Position numbers and translations under genes: made by a program. This document shows, one piece after another, positions 52,708 to 62,041 of a DNA stretch of 64,000 nt (positions are counted from its first letter, which is position 1; each line of letters starts with the position of its first letter). The notes beneath the pieces were generated by a model. The model saw nothing but the letters and a program-made list of their open reading frames with translations, searched no databases and was not told the DNA's origin. Origin of the DNA: Bacteroides zoogleoformans (GTDB lineage: Bacteria > Bacteroidota > Bacteroidia > Bacteroidales > Bacteroidaceae); the NCBI RefSeq assembly GCF_002998435.1, contig NZ_CP027231.1, forward strand, positions 1,653,001-1,717,000, given 5' to 3'.

Positions 52708-54030
52708 CTATTTAAACCGGATAATTCCCCCTTCGTTGGTTTCAGCCTCGCGGGCAGCTTCGGCGGCAAGTACTTCTTTGGTGCTGCTCTCGGCTTTCTG
52801 CTTGATGCTGTTCAGCGTGCTTTTATCGCGCAGGTAGGTTGGAGAACTCTCTACCATACTGATGATCTCGGCACTATCCAAGTCTTCGGGATTGAAGAGG
52901 TAAATATGGCGACGGCGGTTACGCTGCGAGCGGGCGTTGGCATCCTTGCCGTAGTACACTTCCCGGCGGTTGCGCTTCTGTTCTTCCTCTTCCTCCAGTT
53001 CGGCAAGACGCTGCTGCTCTTCGGTAGTACGCTGGTTGATACGCTCGTCCATCTCCTTCATGTGGATGTCCTGAATGCCGAATCCGGTGGCAAGCAGGGT
53101 AATCTTTACGCTCTGTTCCAGCTTGTCGTCTTCCATCATGCCGAACTTCGTTTCGAAATCGCGATTGAAGCGATTCATGAACTCCTTTATTTCGTCCATT
53201 TCACTCATCATCAGTTCGTGCTCACTGCTGTACGAGATGTTGAGCAGCACCTTCTTTGAGTTGAAGATGTCGTTATTGTTCAGCAACGGAGAGTGCTGGG
53301 CGTTGCGGATGGCCATGCTTACGCGGCTGTCGCCTTCGCCGTAGCCGGTACTCATGATGGCTACGCCGCCATCTTTCATTACCGTGCGCACATCGTTGAA
53401 GTCGAGGTTGATGATACCTCTCATGGTGATAATTTCGGCAATGCTCTTGGCGGCCACCAACAGGGTGTCGTTGGCTTTGGCAAAGGCTGTCTTCACGGAA
53501 AGGTCGGGATATATCTCGCCTAATTTCTCGTTGTTGATGACGAGCAGTGCATCCACGTGTTTGCTGACTTCCTCTACACCGTCCAGTGCCTGGTCTATCT
53601 TCTTATCGCCTTCCCAACGGAACGGAATGGTGACAATGCCCACCGTCAGTATGTCCATGTCCTTGGCTATCTTGGCTATGGTCGGTGCGGCTCCGGTTCC
53701 GGTTCCTCCACCCATTCCGGCAGTGATGAATACCATCTTGGTGCCATCGTTCAGCATATTCTGCACGTCGCTGATGCTCTCTTCGGTAGCTTCTTTGGCT
53801 TTGATGGGAAGGTTGCCGGCTCCCAAGCCTTCGTGCCCCAATTGCAGTTTCACCGGTACGGGTGACTCTTCAAGAGCTTTGCGGTCGGTGTTGCACACCA
53901 CGAAAGCCACATCATGTATGCCTTCCCGATACATGTGGTTCACGGCATTGCCGCCACCGCCACCCACACCGATTACTTTGATGATTTTCGGGGAATCGGT
54001 GGGGAAATCGAATTGTACTATATTATCCAT
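52708..54030 (-). CDS. ftsZ: Cell division GTPase FtsZ
   Basis: 440 residues. The tubulin signature is VFITAGMGGGTGTGAAPTIAK, with GVGGGGGNAVNHMYREG at the N-terminus and the T7 loop NLDFNDVRTVM. After about residue 330 a charged linker (LAELEEEEEQKRNRREVYYGKD) leads to the C-terminal end NEGGIIRFK. FtsZ forms the division ring. The linker is longer than in E. coli, as usual in Bacteroidetes. Confidence 0.97.
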   Translation of the reverse strand: MDNIVQFDFPTDSPKIIKVIGVGGGGGNAVNHMYREGIHDVAFVVCNTDRKALEESPVPVKLQLGHEGLGAGNLPIKAKEATEESISDVQNMLNDGTKMVFITAGMGGGTGTGAAPTIAKIAKDMDILTVGIVTIPFRWEGDKKIDQALDGVEEVSKHVDALLVINNEKLGEIYPDLSVKTAFAKANDTLLVAAKSIAEIITMRGIINLDFNDVRTVMKDGGVAIMSTGYGEGDSRVSMAIRNAQHSPLLNNNDIFNSKKVLLNISYSSEHELMMSEMDEIKEFMNRFNRDFETKFGMMEDDKLEQSVKITLLATGFGIQDIHMKEMDERINQRTTEEQQRLAELEEEEEQKRNRREVYYGKDANARSQRNRRRHIYLFNPEDLDSAEIISMVESSPTYLRDKSTLNSIKQKAESSTKEVLAAEAAREAETNEGGIIRFK

Positions 54031-54093
54031 ATCTTTTATAAATTGATAATTGACAATTGATGACTGACAATTGGCAATTTGATGATTACTTTT

Positions 54094-55515
54094 TTAGTTC
54101 ATGTCGTCGTCCGAGAAGATTTTATTGGAAAGTCTGTCAAAGGTCTTCTCAATCCAACCGGGTTCTTTCTTCTTCTCTGCTTTCTCACGCAGTTCTTTTT
54201 CTTTGCGTTCACGCTCCTTGCGTTCTTTCTCTTCTTTTTCGCGCTGTGTTTTGGCAGCACGTGCGGCAGCTTCCTGTTCTTTCAATGTTTCGTCATTATC
54301 GAACATGTCAATCTGTTGGGAAAAAGCGCTTCCGGGATCGGTGGTCTGTGCAGGCTTTACTTCCTGCAAGCAGCAGTTTTCGTTTCCGGCAGCCAGCAAG
54401 CCGAGCAGTGTATTCTGCATGCCGTTTTTCTTTAGTTCTTCGCTACGACCGTGCACGGTATTGTTTATGAACAGAGCAGTTTTCACTTTTTCCATCTTGC
54501 TTATCCTGCGGAAAGCTTTCTCCAGATTCTTCAGATTGGCTCCTCCACCGGTGAATACAACACCGGAGAAAAGTTTGTCCTCATAACCCGAAAACCTCAG
54601 TTGATTCCATACGTTGGCAAGTATCTCTTCGGCACGTGCTCCGATGATGTTGTTCAGCAAGCTTAGCTCGAAAGTACGTCCGTCTTCAAGTCTGCATACG
54701 GCGGGAACTCCGCTTTCCTCTTCCTCGTAGAGTGCATTTCCGTATTGCAGTTTCAGTTTCTCGGCATCCTCCTCTTCCATTTGCAGGGAGGTAATGTCTT
54801 GAGTAATGTTGTTCCCCCCCAGTGGCAGTACGCTGAGGTAGCGTAGAATGTTGTTCTTGTAGACGGAAATGGTAGTGGTGTCGGCGCCGAAATCCACCAA
54901 TGCGCATCCCGAACGCATTTCGCTTTCGGTCAGCACCACTTTGGCCAATGCTATGGGGGCCACAAGTAAGTCGTCGGCTATTTCTATCTTAGCTTGCTCG
55001 AAGCTGTGCTCCAGATTCTTCTTAAGCGATGTGCGTGACACGACATTAAGGAACTGGCCCGTGATGTACCGTCCTGTAACGCCCACCGGCTCTGCTTGTA
55101 GTGTATTGTCTATCTTATACTCTTGAGGAGCGACATCCAGCACGTTCATCTCTATCAGAGGTGCGTCGTGATTTTCATCGCAAATCTCGTCCACTAATTC
55201 TTGCGAGATGATGCTTTCTTCCTCCAGCGTGCGGCTCACCTTATTCTTGACCGTGCGCAAAGATTGTCCGCCGATGCCTGTATATACCTTGGCTATGGAG
55301 TTGTTCAGTTGTCCTTCCAGCTTATTGATGATGGAAGTCAGTGCCTGAGCTGCCTTGTCGATGTTGTAGATGGCTCCCTTGTGAATAAACGAGGAGGCAT
55401 CTTCGCATGCGTAAGCCAGCACTTGATGACTTCCGTCACTGTTCTTCTTTCCTGCAATGCCCGAAATCTTGGAAGAACTCAACTCAATGGCGGCGATAAA
55501 ATCTGTTGTTGCCAT
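54094..55515 (-). CDS. ftsA: Cell division protein FtsA
   Basis: 473 residues. An actin-like ATPase tethering FtsZ to the membrane. Motifs: FIAAIELSSSKISGIAG, CALVDFGADTTTISVYKNN and VVFTGGGANLKNLEKAF. The C-terminus carries a long Glu/Lys/Arg helical stretch (from about residue 410) before the amphipathic membrane-targeting end GWIEKTFDRLSNKIFSD. This helical insertion is longer than in proteobacterial FtsA. Confidence 0.95.
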   Translation of the reverse strand: MATTDFIAAIELSSSKISGIAGKKNSDGSHQVLAYACEDASSFIHKGAIYNIDKAAQALTSIINKLEGQLNNSIAKVYTGIGGQSLRTVKNKVSRTLEEESIISQELVDEICDENHDAPLIEMNVLDVAPQEYKIDNTLQAEPVGVTGRYITGQFLNVVSRTSLKKNLEHSFEQAKIEIADDLLVAPIALAKVVLTESEMRSGCALVDFGADTTTISVYKNNILRYLSVLPLGGNNITQDITSLQMEEEDAEKLKLQYGNALYEEEESGVPAVCRLEDGRTFELSLLNNIIGARAEEILANVWNQLRFSGYEDKLFSGVVFTGGGANLKNLEKAFRRISKMEKVKTALFINNTVHGRSEELKKNGMQNTLLGLLAAGNENCCLQEVKPAQTTDPGSAFSQQIDMFDNDETLKEQEAAARAAKTQREKEEKERKERERKEKELREKAEKKKEPGWIEKTFDRLSNKIFSDDDMN

Positions 55516-55609
55516 ATTATTTACTATTATACTATTTACAATTTATTATTTGCTGCACTATATCATCCGATAATAGAATTGTGATTGAAGATAATCGGAT
55601 GGAAATCCT

Positions 55610-56347
55610 TTATTCCCTTTTCGTACAAATAATCTGGTTATCAAATTCTACGTTGATGCGGGAGTATTTGTTCCAACCCACTTGATTCAATCCTTTCTCA
55701 TAAAATGCTTTGACGCGTTTCAGCTTCTTCTCGAAATCGGTCAATTTGCCCAAAAGGATAAGATGGTCGCCTACGCGTGGCACTAATTCGATATTCTTGC
55801 CGCGCAACACATTGATTTGCTCTATTTGCGCATTCCAGAACGAATTGTTTTGCAAAAATACACCAAACTTATATAATTCTCCCATTGCAAATGACTTTTC
55901 TACATTCCCGGTCACTACGGCAAGGTGTGCAACGCACTTCACATCAGGGGGCATCACGGTGCCTTCATTGTCTATGTAGTAGTTCTCACCGTTGGCTGCC
56001 ATAACCCTCAGAATGGGGATGCGCTGGCTTACTTCGATGCAGAGTTTGCCACTTGGTGTCTTATAACATTCCACACGGTTGATGAGGGAATGTTTGGCAA
56101 GTTCCTTTTCCAGCGTTTTGGTGCGTATGCGTTCCAATTCCTTTCCTATGGGACTGATGCCTTTCTTTTCCAATAGGGCCACTACTTCCTTTTTCGTAAT
56201 GAAGCCGGCGTATGCCGTATCCTTTATCACCAATTCCACCTCGCGACATACCTGAGAGGACTGTCGTTTGTTGAAAAAGGCGACTGCCACTACCAGATAG
56301 GCAATGACAAGCAGCAGAACGATAGAAAGCAGAATCCTTTTAATCAT
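55610..56347 (-). CDS. ftsQ: Cell division protein FtsQ
   Basis: 245 residues from ATG 56347; a longer frame would run into murC. A single N-terminal membrane helix (IKRILLSIVLLLVIAYLVVAVAFF) is followed by a POTRA-like region (VIKDTAYAGFITKKEVVALLEKKG) and the FtsQ beta domain (VECYKTPSGKLCIEVSQRIPILRVMAANGENYYIDNEGTVMP). It links FtsA/Z to the periplasmic divisome. It starts 22 bases after murC. Confidence 0.9.
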   Translation of the reverse strand: MIKRILLSIVLLLVIAYLVVAVAFFNKRQSSQVCREVELVIKDTAYAGFITKKEVVALLEKKGISPIGKELERIRTKTLEKELAKHSLINRVECYKTPSGKLCIEVSQRIPILRVMAANGENYYIDNEGTVMPPDVKCVAHLAVVTGNVEKSFAMGELYKFGVFLQNNSFWNAQIEQINVLRGKNIELVPRVGDHLILLGKLTDFEKKLKRVKAFYEKGLNQVGWNKYSRINVEFDNQIICTKRE

Positions 56348-56369
56348 ATCTCTAATTTCATTTTGCGGT

Positions 56370-57755
56370 TTACTGTTTGTTGCGCCGCTCAAGCAGACGG
56401 GCAATCTCCGGTACGTAATTATCCAAATCGCCGGCTCCCAGCACTATCAGCACTTCTATATGTTTCTCCGAAAGCAGTTTCAGCACATCTTCTTTCTTGC
56501 AGATGCACCTCTCCATGCCCGGACGCAGATGGTCGTAAATCAATTGGCTGCTTACTCCCGAGATGGGTTGCTCGCGTGCGGGATATATCTCGGTCAGGAT
56601 CACTTCGTCGGCCAAAGAAAGGCTGTCGGCAAACTCTCTATAGAAGTCGCGGGTACGGGTGTAGAGATGAGGCTGAAAGATGACTGTTATCTTTCTGTCT
56701 TGATACAACTCCCGGACTGACTTCACGCTTTGCGCTATTTCTGCCGGATGGTGGGCATAGTCGCTGAGGAATACAATCTTCTCGTTCTTCAGCTTGAAGT
56801 CGAAGCGGCGGTCCACCCCCCTGAAAGCGGCCATGCCTTGTTTGATTTCCTCATCCGTGGCACCGTTGAGATGGGCAAGTGCCATAGCGGCTATGCCGTT
56901 TTCGATGTTGATGCTGACGGGAACGCCCAATCGGATATTGTCGATGCGGGTGTCCGGTGCCACGAAGTCGATATGGATTTCACCGTTCCCGATGCGGATA
57001 TTCTCGGCATGGAAGTCCCCCTCGTCGCGCGAATAAGTATAAGTCGTTACGCCCGGCCGCACATCGGGTTGCAGTTCAAGCCCTTTATGGATAATCAGTG
57101 CACCGCCCGGTCGGATAAGGGTGGTGTAGTGGCGGAAACTCTCGAGATAAGCTTCTTTGGTTCCGTATATATCCAGATGGTCGGGATCGGTGGAGGTGAT
57201 GACACTCATCCAAGGCGACAGCCAATGAAAAGAGCGGTCGAACTCATCTGCTTCGATAACGGTATAGGGGCTGGTCGGAGAAAGCAACAGGTTGGTGCCA
57301 TAGTTCTTCGATATTCCTCCGAGGAATGCCGTGCAACCTACATGGGATTGATGAAGCAAATGGGCGGCCATGGTGCTGGTGGTCGTTTTACCGTGTGTGC
57401 CTGCCACGCACAGGGCTTTGCTGCTGCGAGTGATGATGCCCAGCACTTCAGAGCGTTTGTGAATCCCGAAACCGTTTTCACGGAAGTACATCAATTCCGC
57501 ATGCTCTTGCGGGACGGCAGGCGTGTAAACCACCAGAGTGCTTGCCGGGTCTTTACACGCTTCGGGAATGAGGCGTATGTCTTCTTGATAGTGTATCCGT
57601 GCACCTTCCGTTATCAGACGCCCGGTCAGTTCGCTGGGGGTGCGGTCATATCCCGCCACCATCTTTCCTTTGGATAAGAAGTAGCGTATCAAGGCACTCA
57701 TGCCGATGCCGCCGGCACCGACGAAATAGACGGATTTGATAGTTTCTATATTCAT
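56370..57755 (-). CDS. murC: UDP-N-acetylmuramate--L-alanine ligase
   Basis: 461 residues. The N-terminal loop VYFVGAGGIGMSALIRYFLSKG, the ATP site VAGTHGKTTTSTMAAHLL and the central ADEFDRSFHWLSPWMSVITSTDPDHLDIYGT are clear Mur-ligase motifs of the MurC type, and DYAHHPAEIAQSVKSVRELY is near the C-terminal domain. It adds L-Ala to UDP-MurNAc. The start codon overlaps the murG stop (ATGA). Confidence 0.97.
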   Translation of the reverse strand: MNIETIKSVYFVGAGGIGMSALIRYFLSKGKMVAGYDRTPSELTGRLITEGARIHYQEDIRLIPEACKDPASTLVVYTPAVPQEHAELMYFRENGFGIHKRSEVLGIITRSSKALCVAGTHGKTTTSTMAAHLLHQSHVGCTAFLGGISKNYGTNLLLSPTSPYTVIEADEFDRSFHWLSPWMSVITSTDPDHLDIYGTKEAYLESFRHYTTLIRPGGALIIHKGLELQPDVRPGVTTYTYSRDEGDFHAENIRIGNGEIHIDFVAPDTRIDNIRLGVPVSINIENGIAAMALAHLNGATDEEIKQGMAAFRGVDRRFDFKLKNEKIVFLSDYAHHPAEIAQSVKSVRELYQDRKITVIFQPHLYTRTRDFYREFADSLSLADEVILTEIYPAREQPISGVSSQLIYDHLRPGMERCICKKEDVLKLLSEKHIEVLIVLGAGDLDNYVPEIARLLERRNKQ

Positions 57756-58942
57756 TTCTTAATGAGTTTCAGTACTTCTTTGGCAATGATTGTCGCCGAA
57801 TCGGGCAATGCCAGTCGGGCGATGTTTTCACTCAAGCTTCTCAGTTTTTCCGTATCGGCAACGGTTGCCAAGGCCACGGACAGCAATTTGTCTTTTGCTT
57901 CTGCGTCCTTCACGCAGATTGCCGCATCTTTATTCACCAGCGCTAACGCATTCTTGGTTTGATGGTCTTCGGCCACATTGGGCGAAGGAACCAGAATGAC
58001 AGGCTTGCGCAGAAGGCAGAATTCGGAGATGGAGCCTGCACCGGCACGTGAAATCACAAGGTCGGCGGCCGCATAAGCGTTTGCCATGTCCTTGATGAAG
58101 TCCGTCACATACAGGTTGGGGATTGCAGGGATATGCGGCTGACGCACGGGTTCTCCCGTAGCGGCAGTGATTGCCTCTCTGACCTGATCGATATATATCT
58201 TTCCCGTCTGCCAGATAAACTGTATGTCGGGATTGGTGCGGATGGTTTCCAGTCCCTCGGCCAATGTCCGGTTGATGGTACGTGCTCCCAAGCTTCCCCC
58301 CAGTATGAGGATGGTCTTCTTTGCCGGATTCAGCCCGAAGTTCTCTATGGCTTCTTCGTGTGCGATGGAATGATTGAGCAGGTTTTGACGCACCGGGTTT
58401 CCGGTCATGATGATTTTATCTGCCGGAAAGAACTTCTCCATACCCTCATAAGCCACGCAAATCTTGTCGGCTTTCCGGGCAAGCAGCTTGTTGGTGACAC
58501 CGGCGTATGAGTTCTGTTCCTGTATCAGTGTGGGAATGCCCATCATGCCTGCCATTTTCAGTGTGGGGCCGCTGGCGTAGCCGCCTACACCTACGGCGAC
58601 TTGTGGGCGGAACTCTTTGATGATGTTGTGTGCCTTCCATTGGCTGCGTGCCAGCTTCACCAGTACGGCAAAGTTCTTCCACAAGCGTTTGCGGTCGAAT
58701 CCGGCAACGGGGAGGCCTATAATCTTGTATCCGGCATCAGGAACCCGTTGCATTTCCATTCTTCCTTCGGCTCCCACGAATAGAATCTCTGCATCGGGGC
58801 GTAATTCCTTTATTGCATTGGCTATGGATACGGCAGGAAAAATATGTCCTCCGGTTCCACCACCGCTGATGATGAGCCTGACCTCTTGCTTCTTATTGGC
58901 AGAAAGCGGCGGAAGGTTGCTGTTATTGCTGTTTTGATTCAT
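57752..58942 (-). CDS. murG: UDP-GlcNAc--undecaprenyl-pyrophosphoryl-MurNAc-pentapeptide transferase
   Basis: 396 residues. ISGGGTGGHIFPAVSIANAI and VGVGGYASGPTLKMAG are the glycine-rich lipid I motifs; ILVPSPNVAEDHQTKNALAL and SRAGAGSISEFCLLRKPVILVP are the UDP-GlcNAc site. It makes lipid II at the inner membrane. The N-terminal 18 residues are Asn/Ser/Pro-rich. It overlaps murC by 4 bases and is separated from ftsW by a repeat array. Confidence 0.96.
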   Translation of the reverse strand: MNQNSNNSNLPPLSANKKQEVRLIISGGGTGGHIFPAVSIANAIKELRPDAEILFVGAEGRMEMQRVPDAGYKIIGLPVAGFDRKRLWKNFAVLVKLARSQWKAHNIIKEFRPQVAVGVGGYASGPTLKMAGMMGIPTLIQEQNSYAGVTNKLLARKADKICVAYEGMEKFFPADKIIMTGNPVRQNLLNHSIAHEEAIENFGLNPAKKTILILGGSLGARTINRTLAEGLETIRTNPDIQFIWQTGKIYIDQVREAITAATGEPVRQPHIPAIPNLYVTDFIKDMANAYAAADLVISRAGAGSISEFCLLRKPVILVPSPNVAEDHQTKNALALVNKDAAICVKDAEAKDKLLSVALATVADTEKLRSLSENIARLALPDSATIIAKEVLKLIKK

Positions 58943-59046
58943 ATTAGGTTCCTTTCTTTATATTGTCTTTTCAGTTATCGCTTGTCATCGGATTTATTTA
59001 ACCTGAATTCGATGTAAGAATAAGGTATCATTTATCCCTTAAATAC

Positions 59047-59184
59047 TCGCATATTTCTCGCCGTTTGCCTCGTATATTCGACGTGCATGGTCTCGCATAT
59101 ACGACGTTGGGTATGTCGCATATACGACGTTGAGCATGTCGCATATACGACGCTGGGTATGTCGCATATACGAGACTTGTCGTT
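59047..59184. repeat. Six-unit tandem array with 23-bp period between ftsW and murG
   Basis: Units start at 59047, 59070, 59093, 59116, 59139 and 59162. The central units share TCGCATATACGACGTTGGG; the outer units are degenerate. Each unit contains a CGTATATGCGA-type near-palindrome. The 58943-59285 gap holds no gene; the open frame through the array on the minus strand arises because 23 bp cycles through all three frames without a stop. Confidence 0.85.
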
Positions 59185-59285
59185 ATGGATTAAGGCCTCT
59201 GTGAGTGCCTCCTGAGGCTGTATTTTGCATAATCGGAGCATCTTTTCCATTGATATCTTCTTCTCTTTCTTCTCTCGAATTTCGG

Positions 59286-60602
59286 TTACTTAAATTCGGC
59301 ATCGCTGTTCAGCATTTCTGCCGTCGGGTCAGCCGCCGTCTGTGCATCGCTGATTGCGGAAGACTCCTGCTCTTCCGCTCCCCCGGCATCTACCAGCAGG
59401 GGGATTTGCGCATCGTGCAACCGCTGTTCTTCCAGTTTGGCCGTGTAGCGGCTGACGCTTAGTATCATGCCGATGTAGGCACAATTGATAAAGGTGGATG
59501 TACCGCCTTTGCTGATGAGTGGCAACGGTTGTCCGGTGACGGGGGCCAATCCTACGGCAACCATCATGTTGAACAGCGCTTGCGTGACGAGTAATAAGGC
59601 TATCCCCATGATGAGGAAAGCCGGGAATGTCCGGTCGCACTTCTTGGCGATACGTCCCACACGTACCAGCAGGCAGACGTAGAGAAACACCACGAAACCT
59701 CCGCCCAGAAGGCCTAATTCTTCAATGATGATGGCGTAGATGAAATCGGAGAAAGCCTGACTCAGGAAGTCGCGTTGCACGGAGTTGCCCGGCCCTTTGC
59801 CCACAACGTTGCTCGTGGCTACGGCAATGCGTGCATGCGCCACTTGTCCGTCTCCATCTATGTCGAATTTGGCTGCCGGTATCTCTTCCTTGCCGGTGAA
59901 GTCGGCGATACGCGATTTCACGGTTGTAAGGCGGTGTCCCATCGGAATCTTCTTGAGCGTGTCGTTCGGTGTGGCAAGCAGGAAAGTGATGAACAGTGCG
60001 CCGAAAGCAAGGAGCCCTCCGCCCAGTATCACCAGTTTTTTGGCGGGCACCCGCCCGATGAACATCATCAGATATACGGTTCCGAAAAGCAGCATCCCGG
60101 TCGAGTAGTTTTCCGGCAGGATGAGTCCGCAGACGAGGCAGGTGACAATCATGATGCGTTTGAAGGCTCTCGGACTTGCTCCGTTTTCGTTCTGTCCCCG
60201 CGAAAGGATAAAAGCGGTGACGATGACGACGGCCATTTTCGCTATTTCCGATGGTTGGAACTGGATGCCCATGAACGTCATCCATCGGGCGGCACCGTTC
60301 ACGCGGTCGCCTGTGATGAATCCCATCAGCATGACAAAAGCCAACAGCCCGATGGAGACAGGCAGCAAGAATACCGGGAATGCCTGAAACCATTTGTAGG
60401 GGATGTTGTGTACCAATACCACAATCACGGCACCTACCATCAGAAGAATGCTGTGCTGCGTGATGGGCCCCCAATGGTCGCCGCTCTTATAAGTCAGCGT
60501 ACTGGCGGCACTGAACACCTCTATGATGGAGATGAGACAAAGGAAGAGGAAGATAATCCAGATCACTTTGTCACCCTTGAATATGCTTCTTAATAAATCC
60601 AA
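59286..60602 (-). CDS. ftsW: Division SEDS glycosyltransferase FtsW
   Basis: 438 residues with about nine membrane helices. SEDS motifs: GAARWMTFMGIQFQPSEIAKMAVVIVTAF, PENYSTGMLLFG, AIIIEELGLLGGGFVVFLY and AVGLAPVTGQPLPLISKGGTSTF. FtsW polymerises septal glycan. Its place in the dcw cluster between murD and murG separates it from rodA. The C-terminal 40 residues are hydrophilic and Ala/Glu-rich. Confidence 0.95.
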   Translation of the reverse strand: MDLLRSIFKGDKVIWIIFLFLCLISIIEVFSAASTLTYKSGDHWGPITQHSILLMVGAVIVVLVHNIPYKWFQAFPVFLLPVSIGLLAFVMLMGFITGDRVNGAARWMTFMGIQFQPSEIAKMAVVIVTAFILSRGQNENGASPRAFKRIMIVTCLVCGLILPENYSTGMLLFGTVYLMMFIGRVPAKKLVILGGGLLAFGALFITFLLATPNDTLKKIPMGHRLTTVKSRIADFTGKEEIPAAKFDIDGDGQVAHARIAVATSNVVGKGPGNSVQRDFLSQAFSDFIYAIIIEELGLLGGGFVVFLYVCLLVRVGRIAKKCDRTFPAFLIMGIALLLVTQALFNMMVAVGLAPVTGQPLPLISKGGTSTFINCAYIGMILSVSRYTAKLEEQRLHDAQIPLLVDAGGAEEQESSAISDAQTAADPTAEMLNSDAEFK

Positions 60603-60689
60603 TGTTTCTCGGTCTTTAAGTGTATGATAATAAAAAGGTAGAATATCACAGGTGCCTCTCTGTTGAAGGCTATATGCAACATTTGTCTG

Positions 60690-62024
60690 CTACAGGGCTC
60701 TCACGCAGTCCTTGAATTGGTCTCCTCTGTCTTCATAGTTCTTGAAGAGGTCGAACGAGGCGCAGCAAGGGCTGAGCAGCACGGTTTCGCCTTTCTTCGC
60801 CAACCTGAAGGCTGCGTCCACGGCATCTTTCATTCCGGTCTGTACATCGGCTACGGGCAAGCCCAGACGGTCGAAGAAGTCGTGCAGCTTTTCATTGTGC
60901 AAGCCCAGATAGACGAGAGCGGAACACTTCTCGCGGACAAGGTCTTCTATTTCCGTATAGTCATTGCCCTTGTCCTTGCCGCCGATAATCAATACCGTTT
61001 TGGTGGTCATGCTTTGCAGGGCGTACCAGCAGGAGTTTACGTTTGTTGCCTTGGAGTCGTTGATGAAGTGCACGCCGCGCACAGTGCACACTTTCTCCAA
61101 CCGATGTTCCACTCCCTTGAAGTCGGACAAGGCTTTGCGGATATATTCCTTTTTGATGCCGGCAACGTTGGCGGATATGCCGGCGGCCAGCGAGTTATAT
61201 AAGTTGTGCCTTCCGCTCAGTGCCAGCTTCTCTTGCTCCATGTTGAAAGCTATCGGTTCGTTGATTTCTATCTCTCCGTCTTCCACATAGGCAATGGCTC
61301 CATCTTTTTTCACCGCGGCAAACGGATAGAGATGAGCTTTCAGTCCGTGCTTGTCCAACTCCTGCTTGATGATGGGGTCTTCGTTCCAAAAGACGAAAGC
61401 GTCTTCCGGCGTCTGGTTTTGTGTGATACGGAATTTGGCATCTATATACTTCTGCATGCAGTGGTCGTAACGGTCCAGATGGTCGGGGGTGATGTTCATC
61501 AGTACGGCTATGTTGGCACGGAAGTTATACATATTGTCCAGTTGGAAAGAGCTGAGCTCAATCACGTAATAGTCGTGCTGTTCGGTGGCCACCTGCAATG
61601 CCAGACTTTTGCCGATATTCCCTGCCAGTCCCACGTTCAGGCCCGCACTCTTAAAGATATGGTAGATGAGCGAGGTGGTGGTGGTTTTTCCGTTCGAGCC
61701 GGTGATGCACACCATTTTGGCATTGGTGTAGCGGCCTGCAAATTCTATTTCCGAGATGACGGGCGTGTCCTTCTCTTTCAGTTTCAGAATGAGCGGAGCA
61801 TCGTTGGGGATGCCCGGGCTTTTCACCACTTCGTCGGCATTCAGAATCAGCTCTTCCGTGTGCCGGCCTTCTTCCCACGCAATGCCGTGTTTGTTCAGCA
61901 GCTCTTTATACTTGTCTTTAATGACCGACATGTCCGATACAAACGTGTCGAAGCCTTTCGTCTTGGCCAGTACGGCAGCTCCTGCACCGCTCTCGCCGGC
62001 TCCTAAAACAACTATTCTACTCAT
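60690..62024 (-). CDS. murD: UDP-N-acetylmuramoyl-L-alanine--D-glutamate ligase
   Basis: 444 residues from ATG 62024 (MSRIVVLGAGESGAGAAVLAK); the frame is open further upstream into mraY but this is the true N-terminus. ATP site ITGSNGKTTTTSLIYHIF, then ELSSFQLDNMYNFRANIAVLMNITPDHLDRYD and GRHNLYNSLAAGISANVAG, with FINDSKATNVNSCWYALQSM and LLSPCCASFDLFKNYEDRGDQF at the C-terminus. It adds D-Glu. Confidence 0.97.
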   Translation of the reverse strand: MSRIVVLGAGESGAGAAVLAKTKGFDTFVSDMSVIKDKYKELLNKHGIAWEEGRHTEELILNADEVVKSPGIPNDAPLILKLKEKDTPVISEIEFAGRYTNAKMVCITGSNGKTTTTSLIYHIFKSAGLNVGLAGNIGKSLALQVATEQHDYYVIELSSFQLDNMYNFRANIAVLMNITPDHLDRYDHCMQKYIDAKFRITQNQTPEDAFVFWNEDPIIKQELDKHGLKAHLYPFAAVKKDGAIAYVEDGEIEINEPIAFNMEQEKLALSGRHNLYNSLAAGISANVAGIKKEYIRKALSDFKGVEHRLEKVCTVRGVHFINDSKATNVNSCWYALQSMTTKTVLIIGGKDKGNDYTEIEDLVREKCSALVYLGLHNEKLHDFFDRLGLPVADVQTGMKDAVDAAFRLAKKGETVLLSPCCASFDLFKNYEDRGDQFKDCVRAL

Positions 62025-62041
62025 ATCTGTTTCTTTCGCTT

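Noticed and set aside
59032..59250. A 72-codon open frame on the minus strand through the dcw tandem array
   Set aside because: It exists because the repeat has no stop in any frame; there is no conserved protein-like sequence apart from the repeat itself.
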